Part shown: positions 31,354 to 36,843 of the stretch, in pieces | Layout of the letters: every line of letters starts with the position of its first letter | Position numbering within the stretch: position 1 is the first letter of the stretch | Translations under genes and position numbers: made by a program | Origin: Pseudonocardiales bacterium | GTDB taxonomy: Bacteria > Actinomycetota > Actinomycetes > Mycobacteriales > Pseudonocardiaceae | Length of the DNA: 36,843 nt | Direction of reading: 5' to 3' | Assembly: GCA_019243635.1 (NCBI GenBank) | Contig: JAFAUB010000043.1 | Location: 1-36,843, forward strand | Notes under the pieces: model-generated | The model's database searches: none | Told to the model about the DNA's origin: nothing | What the model saw: only the letters and a program-made list of their open reading frames with translations

Positions 31354-31418
31354 ATGATCGTGGTTTGTGTGTCAGAAACGACACGGGGCGTCGCTGAGGG
31401 CACACAAACCACGATCAT
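31354..31418. repeat. 65-nt palindromic repeat, copy 2
   Basis: Arms 31354-31371 and 31401-31418 (18 nt, perfect, beginning ATGATCGTGGTTTGTG), with an inner stem (TCAG/CTGA, CGAC/GTCG) and a 3-nt bulge. Same length and layout as the element at 333-397. It lies at the broken 5' edge of the pfkA remnant. Confidence 0.75.
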
Positions 31419-31468
31419 GAGGGGGTGAGGCCGTGTGTCGGTCTCGTTTGGTGATCTGCGGGCACGGG

Positions 31469-32851
31469 TCAGAGGGTTTTGAGCTCCTCGATGACTGACT
31501 CGACGGAGGACTTGGCGTCGCCGAAGAGCATCGCGGTGCCGGGGGAGTAGTACAGCTCGTTCTCAATGCCGGCGAAGCCGGGGTTCATCGAGCGCTTGAG
31601 CACGATCACCGATCTGCTCTGGTCGACGTTGAGGATCGGCATCCCGTGGATCGGCGAGCCCGGGTCGCTGCGGGCGGCGGGGTTGGTGACGTCGTTGGCG
31701 CCGATCACCAGCGCGAGGTCGGTGCGGGCGAACTCGTCGTTGATCTCGTCCATCTCCTTGAGCTGTTCGTAGGGCACGTCGGCCTCGGCGAGCAGCACAT
31801 TCATGTGTCCGGGCATCCGGCCGGCGACCGGGTGGATGGCGTACTTGACCCCGACGCCCTTGTCCTCCAGCAACCTGGCCATGTCCCGCACGGCGTGCTG
31901 GGCCTGCGCCACCGCCATGCCGTACCCGGGCACCACGACGACCTGGTTGGCGTAGGCCATCTGGACCGCCGCATCGGCGGCGCTGGTCTCCCGGACGGTC
32001 TTGTCCCCGACCTCCCGGCCGGCCGCGATGCTACCCCCGCCGAACCCGCCGGCGACGATCGCCGGGATGGACCGGTTCATCGCCTTGGCCATCAGGTTGG
32101 TGAGGATCGAGCCCGAGGCGCCGACGATCATACCGGCGACGATCATCGCGGTGTTGTTCAAGGCCAGCCCGGCCGCCGCAGCCGACAGCCCGGTCAGCGC
32201 GTTGAGCAGCGAGATCACCACGGGCATGTCGGCGCCGCCGATCGGCAGCACGACCAGCAGCCCCAGCGCCGCAGCGAACACCAGCGTTCCGATGATCAGC
32301 AGCTCGGCGTCGCCGCCGATGCCGATCACGACCGCGCAGGCCAGTGCCGCCAGCAGCATCAGCGCGTTGACCAGCTGCTGGGGCTGACCCAGGCTGATCG
32401 GCCGACCGGGGATGAGCTCCTGCAGCTTGCCGAAGGCCACCAGGGAGCCCCAGAACGACACCGACCCGACGATCGCGCCGAACAGCGAGGCGACCATCAC
32501 GTACCCGGGCTCCCCGGTGAACCCGGCGGTGCTGTTGAACTCCACCCAGGCGATCAGCGCGACCGCGCCGCCGCCGACGCCGTTGAACAGGGCCACCATC
32601 TGCGGCATCGCGGTCATCCTGACCTGTTTGGCGGCCGGCACCCCGAGCAGGGTGCCCAGGGCCACGCCCAGCACGATGAGCGCCCAGTTGCCCACCCCGG
32701 GGGTGAGCAGGGTCGCCAGCACCGCCAGCGCCATTCCCGCCGCCGCGATGAGGTTGCCGCGCACTGCGGTACGCGGCCCGGTCAGACCCATCAAGCCGTA
32801 GATGAACAGCGCGAACGCGACGATGTAGAGGCTTACGACCACAGTCGTCAT
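31469..32851 (-). CDS. pntB: NAD(P) transhydrogenase subunit beta (460 aa)
   Basis: The membrane subunit carrying domain III, which binds NADP(H), of the proton-translocating transhydrogenase; the complex uses proton motive force to make NADPH from NADH. About nine membrane spans in the first 270 residues precede the NADP domain, with the GYGMAVAQAQ loop, YAIHPVAGRMPGHMNVLLAEA and the GANDVTNPAA loop. Its ATG overlaps the pntAb stop (ATGA). Last gene of the pntAa-pntAb-pntB operon. Confidence 0.95.
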   Translation of the reverse strand: MTTVVVSLYIVAFALFIYGLMGLTGPRTAVRGNLIAAAGMALAVLATLLTPGVGNWALIVLGVALGTLLGVPAAKQVRMTAMPQMVALFNGVGGGAVALIAWVEFNSTAGFTGEPGYVMVASLFGAIVGSVSFWGSLVAFGKLQELIPGRPISLGQPQQLVNALMLLAALACAVVIGIGGDAELLIIGTLVFAAALGLLVVLPIGGADMPVVISLLNALTGLSAAAAGLALNNTAMIVAGMIVGASGSILTNLMAKAMNRSIPAIVAGGFGGGSIAAGREVGDKTVRETSAADAAVQMAYANQVVVVPGYGMAVAQAQHAVRDMARLLEDKGVGVKYAIHPVAGRMPGHMNVLLAEADVPYEQLKEMDEINDEFARTDLALVIGANDVTNPAARSDPGSPIHGMPILNVDQSRSVIVLKRSMNPGFAGIENELYYSPGTAMLFGDAKSSVESVIEELKTL

Positions 32852-33165
32852 CGTTGTTCAGCGCCCTTCGCCGCAGTCCTGGCGGGCTGTTTGCCCTTGA
32901 ACATACCCAGCATCCGGTCGGTGACCAGGAAGCCACCGACCACGTTGATGGTGCCGAACGCGATCGCCACCACCAGCAGCAGCTTGTCGAAGATCGTGAG
33001 GTCGTGGCGCAGGCCGAGCACCACGATGCCGCCGAGCAGCACGATGCCGTGGATGGCGTTCGTGCCGGACATCAGCGGCGTGTGTAGGGTGTTGGGCACC
33101 TTGGAGATCACCGCGAAGCCGACGAAACCGGCTAGCACGAGGATCGCCAGGTTGGCGAGCAGCAT
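32848..33165 (-). CDS. pntAb: NAD(P) transhydrogenase subunit alpha 2 (105 aa)
   Basis: The small membrane part of the alpha subunit in organisms where alpha is split. Three to four hydrophobic spans are seen (LANLAILVLAGFVGFAVI, the HGIVLLGGIVVLG span and LLLVVAIAFGTINVVGGFLV) with the conserved VPNTLHTPLMSGTNAIHG in between, and a Lys/Arg-rich end (MFKGKQPARTAAKG). Its ATG shares TGATG with the pntAa stop. Confidence 0.94.
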   Translation of the reverse strand: MLLANLAILVLAGFVGFAVISKVPNTLHTPLMSGTNAIHGIVLLGGIVVLGLRHDLTIFDKLLLVVAIAFGTINVVGGFLVTDRMLGMFKGKQPARTAAKGAEQR

Positions 33166-34292
33166 CAGCGGTGGTCCCCTTCCCGGGTGATGCAGGAGCG
33201 CACCAGCACCTCGTCATCGGAGTCCGGCGTCAGCCGGCCCTGACCGTTCACCATCAGCTCCAGGAGTGACTGCACGTTGCGGGCGTACAGCTCGCTCGCG
33301 TGCTCGGGCATCGTCGCCGGCAGGTTCAACGGTGCGGCGATCGTCACATCGTGGCGGACCACGACCTCGCCCGGCTCGGTCAGCTCGCAGTTGCCCCCGG
33401 TCTCCCCGGCCAGGTCGACGATCACGCTGCCGGGCCGCATGCCCTTCACCGCCTCGGCGGTGACCAGGATCGGGGCCTTGCGTCCGGGCACCAGCGCGGT
33501 GGTGATCACGACGTCGAAACCGCTGATCGCCTCGGTCAGCCGCTGCTTCTGCTCGGCCCGCTCGTCCTCGGTCAGCTCGCGGGCGTAGCCGCCCTCACCG
33601 GCCGCCTCGATGCCCAGGTCGAGCCATCTGGCGCCCAGCGAGCGCACCTGGTCGGCGACCTCGGGGCGGACGTCGTAGCCGGTGGTCCTGGCTCCCAGGC
33701 GCCTGGCGGTGGCCAGCGCCTGCAGCCCGGCCACCCCGACGCCGAGCACCAGTGCGCTCGCCGGCTTGACGGTGCCGGCGGCCGTGGTGAGCATCGGGAA
33801 GAACCGGGTGGACAGCTCAGCGGCCAGCAGCACCGCCTTGTACCCGGCCACGTTGGCCTGCGAGGACAGCGCGTCCATCGACTGCGCGCGGGAGATCCGG
33901 GGGATCGACTCCATGGCGAAGGCGGTCACACCCGCCTCCCGGAGCTTCGTGGCGATCTCCGGGTCGGACTGCGGCGCCAGGAACCCGATCAGCACGGCTC
34001 CGCGCCGCAGCCGCCCGATCTCCTCGTCGGTCGGCGGCGCCACCTTGACCACCACGTCGGCGTCCCACGCATCCTCGATGGCTGCGCCGGCCTCGATGAA
34101 CATCTCGTCGGGCATCAGCGCGCCCACGCCGGCGCCGGACTCGACGACGACCCGCAGGCCGCGACCGGTCAGCTTCTCGACCGTCTTGGGTACCAGCGCG
34201 ACCCGGCGCTCACCGGCTCGCGACTCCCGGGGGACGCCGACCCTGGTGTCTGGATGGTCCTGCGATGCGTTCACCCGCAGAGCATCGAACAT
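33165..34292 (-). CDS. pntAa: NAD(P) transhydrogenase subunit alpha 1 (375 aa)
   Basis: The cytoplasmic NAD(H)-binding domain I, homologous to alanine dehydrogenase. N-terminal RVGVPRESRAGERRVALVPK, the NAD-binding fold VLGVGVAGLQALATARRLGA, the mobile-loop region GGYARELTEDERAEQK, and VIVDLAGETGGNCELTEPGE are all typical. The ATG at 34292 gives the usual length; a GTG at 34331 and a GTG nearer the conserved start (in LRVNASQ) are alternatives, and none has a good ribosome-binding site. First gene of the pnt operon. Confidence 0.94.
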   Translation of the reverse strand: MFDALRVNASQDHPDTRVGVPRESRAGERRVALVPKTVEKLTGRGLRVVVESGAGVGALMPDEMFIEAGAAIEDAWDADVVVKVAPPTDEEIGRLRRGAVLIGFLAPQSDPEIATKLREAGVTAFAMESIPRISRAQSMDALSSQANVAGYKAVLLAAELSTRFFPMLTTAAGTVKPASALVLGVGVAGLQALATARRLGARTTGYDVRPEVADQVRSLGARWLDLGIEAAGEGGYARELTEDERAEQKQRLTEAISGFDVVITTALVPGRKAPILVTAEAVKGMRPGSVIVDLAGETGGNCELTEPGEVVVRHDVTIAAPLNLPATMPEHASELYARNVQSLLELMVNGQGRLTPDSDDEVLVRSCITREGDHR

Positions 34293-34374
34293 GATCGGCG
34301 CGGCGTCCAGTGCGGGTGACCAAACAGGCACCGACTGAGTCGACCGCCTGGGCCGGCGCCCGGAACCGGATGCT

Positions 34375-35157
34375 TCAGGCGGTGCCGGCGAGGATCAGCC
34401 GGATGGTCTCCGCCGGGGCGTCCCAGTGCGGGAAGTGGCCGCAGTGGTCGAACCAGTGCAATCGCGCGCCGGGGAACAGCATGGTGGCGTTCGCAGCCTC
34501 GCTGGGGAAGGTGACCCGGTCCTGGCGGCCCCAGCCGATCACGACCGCTCCGGGTGTCGAGCCCGCGGGCGCGCCCCGCTGCGGCGGGCCCGCGACCAGC
34601 GCGTCCAGCGCATCATCGAATGAGGGCGCCGTGGCATAGCCGCGCAGCTCTCGGAGGACGAGCTCCCGCGGCAGGGCCCACGGGCGGGCTGAGAGCTGGG
34701 CGAGCAGCAGGGTGCGGGTGACCGGGTTGCCGGTGAGCAGCGGCAGCGCCGGCTGCAGCGCCCGGACCAGCTTGACCGACGCGCGAAGCGAGATGCCGAG
34801 CACCCGTTGCTGACCCGGGCGCCAGAACCCGCCGGGGGCCAGCGCCACGATGGTGCCGCCCACCCCGCGGCGGGCGAGCTCGAGCACCATCTGGCCTCCC
34901 ATCGAGCTGCCCACCGTGTCGATTCCCGCGAGACCCTGCTCGTCGATGAAAGCCTCCACCGCGTCGGTGAGCGTCGCGATGGAGACTTCGCCGGTGAGTG
35001 GCGGGGTGGCACCGAAACCGGGCAGGTCGACCGCGATCACCTCACGCTCGCGGGCCAGCGCGTCGAGAATGAGGTCCCAGGACTGCCAGGTGCCCCCGAG
35101 ACCGGGGACGAGCAGCAGGGGCTTGCCGGAGCCGCGACGGACGTGGTGCAGCCACAT
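34375..35157 (-). CDS. alpha/beta hydrolase (260 aa)
   Basis: A hydrolase of the alpha/beta fold. The oxyanion segment LVPGLGGTWQSWD, nucleophile Ser 85 in GSSMGG, an Asp in IGWGRQDRVTF and the catalytic His in DHCGHFPHWDAP make up a complete triad. The cap region is helix-rich. Start at ATG 35157; a GTG at 35196 would add 13 residues. It lies downstream of an open intergenic gap and points toward the pnt operon on the same strand, 83 bp before its first codon. The substrate is unknown. Confidence 0.9.
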   Translation of the reverse strand: MWLHHVRRGSGKPLLLVPGLGGTWQSWDLILDALAREREVIAVDLPGFGATPPLTGEVSIATLTDAVEAFIDEQGLAGIDTVGSSMGGQMVLELARRGVGGTIVALAPGGFWRPGQQRVLGISLRASVKLVRALQPALPLLTGNPVTRTLLLAQLSARPWALPRELVLRELRGYATAPSFDDALDALVAGPPQRGAPAGSTPGAVVIGWGRQDRVTFPSEAANATMLFPGARLHWFDHCGHFPHWDAPAETIRLILAGTA

Positions 35158-35263
35158 GATTCTCAAGCCTACTGTCGCCTGCCTCGCCGGACTCACCTAA
35201 GCAAGGAGGCACGGCTGGCGGCATCATGGGATGCATCAGATAATGCCACCTAGGAGGACAGGG

Positions 35264-35450
35264 ATGCGCCCTCGACGACGACCTCGTCGCGGAGGCGCAG
35301 CGTCTGACGGGGACCACGGAGAAGAGCGCTCCTGTCCGCGAGGCCCTGCGGGCCCTCATCCAGCGGGAGAGCGCTCGTCGGCTGGCCAGGCTCGGCGGGT
35401 CTGAGCCCGCGCTCACCGAGATCCCGAGGCGTCGCACCGGAACCTCGTGA
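35264..35450 (+). pseudogene. vapB antitoxin remnant, frameshifted near the start
   Basis: The frame reads ALDDDLVAEAQRLTGTTEKS, then VREALRALIQRESARRLARL, the ribbon-helix and following helices of a VapB antitoxin, which blocks a VapC ribonuclease and represses its own operon. A strong TAGGAGGA site sets an ATG at 35264, but that ATG is out of frame with the body, and no other start fits; a few codons normally found between (MRTTI-type) appear deleted. The stop overlaps the vapC start (GTGA). Confidence 0.65.
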
Positions 35451-35500
35451 TTCTCGTCGACACGTCCATTTGGATCGACCACCTGCGAATCGGTCTGTGA
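35447..35500 (+). pseudogene. vapC toxin remnant, 17 codons
   Basis: VILVDTSIWIDHLRIGL then a stop: the first strand and helix of a PIN-domain VapC nuclease with its first catalytic Asp (VDTS). The remaining roughly 110 residues are absent; the following DNA shows no PIN motif. It is coupled to the vapB remnant. Confidence 0.65.
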
Positions 35501-35659
35501 ATGTGCTGTTGGTGAGGCGGGGTCCAGCCTCCGGCGGCTGCTTGAGCCCACCGGCGATCCGCCGACTTGACCTCAATCTCAGTTGAGCTTCTAGGCTCGG
35601 GTGAGCGTCGCTCGTCACCAGGTCGGCGATCTCGCTACGAAGCTGAGAAGGAACCTCCC

Positions 35660-36434
35660 ATGACTGAGCAGAGCGTGATCCTGGTGACTGGGGCGACGGG
35701 GAATGTCGGCCGGCAGGTCGTGTCCCAGCTTGTGGGGACTCGTGCCGCGCTTCGCGCGTTGGCCCGCGACCCGGACTCCGCCGGGCTGCCGGACGGCATC
35801 GAGGTCGTGCGCGGTGACCTGTCCGACCCGGGCACCCTGGAGGCGTGCCTGGACGGGGTCGATACCGTGTTCCTGGTGTGGCCATTTCTCACCGCCGAGG
35901 CCGCACCGGCGGTCCTGGAGGTGGCCGCTAAACACGCCCGCCGTATCGTCTACCTCTCATCGATGGGGGTGCGCGACGACCTCGAAGAGCAGGCCGATCC
36001 GATCAACCAGTTCCATGCCGATCTCGAGCGTCTGATCGAGGAGTCCGGGCTGGAGCGGACTTTCCTGCGGTCCCACACGTTCGCGACCAACGCGCTGTGG
36101 TGGGCACCACAGATCCGAGCCGACGGCGTGGTGCGCGAGCCCTACGGCGCGGCGGCCAGGCCGGTGACTCACGAGCGGAACATCGCGGCCGTCGCGGCGC
36201 GAGTGCTGACGAGCGACGGGCACGGCGGGGCGACCTACCGCCTGACCGGACCCCAGGTGCTGACCCAGGTCGAGCAGGTGCACATCATCGGTGAGGCGAT
36301 CGGTCGCGCGCTACGCTTCGACGGAACCGGCGCCGGTCACGACCACGGTGGAAGAGATCACCGGAACGCCGGCGCGCACGTTCCGCGAATGGGCGCTCGA
36401 CCACGCCGACGACTTCCGCCGGCCAGGCGGGTAG
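35660..36434 (+). pseudogene. NmrA-type NAD(P)-binding reductase, deletion and frameshift near the C-terminus
   Basis: An SDR-superfamily, NmrA-like protein. It has the nucleotide site GATGNVG (11-17), the acidic turn VVRGDLSDPGTL, RIVYLSSMGVRDD and LERTFLRSHTFATNALWW. ATG at 35660 with AAGGA upstream. After IGEAIGRALRF the reading changes: the expected C-terminal block PAPVTTTVEEITGTPARTF, then EWALDHADDFRRPGG and a stop, lies in another frame, and the usual 35-40 residues between are missing. The uninterrupted frame runs instead to 36460 with an unrelated tail. It is probably inactive, although the nucleotide fold is intact. Confidence 0.75.
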
Positions 36435-36447
36435 CAGGCCCACGAGG

Positions 36448-36635
36448 TCACGTTTGTTGAAGCTCTGTGTCGTCGAGGTCGTCCTCTTCGTTGAGTTCTG
36501 TCACGGGAAGCTCCCGGTGCTCGTGACGCTCGCGGACCTCGACGTGCGCCTCGATTGGTGTCCGATCGAGCACTGCTTCAATCAGGGCAGCCAGGAACTG
36601 GTCGGCCGCAGATCCGGCGGTGTCACATCGTTACG
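36448..36635 (-). other. coding-like C-terminal fragment, unrecognised
   Basis: A minus-strand frame ending at 36448 reads ADQFLAALIEAVLDRTPIEA and then an acidic tail (TELNEEDDLDDTELQQT). It opens after a stop with no start codon, so it looks like the tail of a lost gene. No family recognised. Confidence 0.3.
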
Positions 36636-36781
36636 GATAGTGACTCAGCTTCCTGGGCAAGCCTCGCGTGAATAGCCCGACTTCGTGCGGCAAAACACGG
36701 CTTGGGGTCATAGGGTGAACGCACCACCAGGAATGATACCCTATTGCTCGCCCATTCGGCAACCAGAAGGAGCCATCGTCA

Positions 36782-36843
36782 GTGCAGGGTACGGAACTCG
36801 TTGCTGAGGAACGGGAAAACATCTCTCGGGAGCTCGCCGCCGG
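36782..36843 (+). CDS. partial gene, possible IS30-like transposase N-terminus
   Basis: A GTG start with AAGGAG ten bases upstream opens the frame VQGTELVAEERENISRELAA, cut by the window edge. The segment EER-x-x-ISRELAAG resembles the beginning of the HTH_38 region of IS30-family transposases. Too short to be certain. Confidence 0.4.
   Translation, partial: MQGTELVAEERENISRELAA

Overview
The window is high-GC actinomycete DNA, most likely from Pseudonocardiales. GTG starts are frequent, there is an Scr1/DUF397-type pair and a MymT-like metallothionein, and the right-central block is the actinobacterial fhaA-fhaB-pstP-pbpA-pknB locus convergent with trpG/pabA, beside tRNA-Leu.

Left part (1-12 kb): a 5'-truncated ispG fragment abuts a small MITE-like element that carries a 65-nt palindrome. 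Next come an Scr1-type (DUF5753) remnant with a DUF397 gene, a complete CUT1 sugar ABC transporter (lipoprotein, two permeases, MalK-type ATPase), a TMEM175-like channel, a pirin divergent from a MarR regulator, a Baeyer-Villiger-type flavin monooxygenase behind 14-bp tandem repeats, and a 2',5' RNA ligase-type phosphodiesterase (thpR).

Central accessory island (12-16.4 kb): this is the most unusual part. Two nearly identical glycine-rich peptides (82 and 81 aa) share a conserved N-terminal half (VELLPARTVMSMF). Each sits behind a strong AAGGAGG site and a conserved upstream region with repeated TAGGTGG motifs, and ahead of a strong intrinsic terminator. The unit is a tandem duplication whose second copy was split upstream of its promoter by an IS1380-type element. 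Facing it is a frameshifted remnant of a radical-SAM/SPASM C-terminal domain. I read this as a decayed RiPP-like locus: precursors kept and duplicated, maturase lost.

Core block (16.4-25.4 kb): murC, tRNA-Leu(CAG), then the cell-wall growth and Ser/Thr phosphorylation operon. rodA is absent between pstP and pbpA, where only an 18-codon mini-ORF overlapping both neighbours remains. pknA is absent between pbpA and pknB, where a 12-bp tandem repeat lies.

Right part (25.4-36.8 kb): the metallothionein, a small membrane protein, a methyltransferase, a Pro/Ala-repeat membrane-anchored protein, a carotenoid oxygenase with a palindromic operator, an anchored secreted protein, a three-gene proton-translocating transhydrogenase operon (pntAa-pntAb-pntB) and an alpha/beta hydrolase. 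Interspersed are decayed genes: pfkA with an internal deletion and a second 65-nt palindrome at its edge, vapBC, and an NmrA-type reductase. The window ends in the start of a possible IS30-like transposase.

Assignments come from reading motifs by eye; no database search was run.
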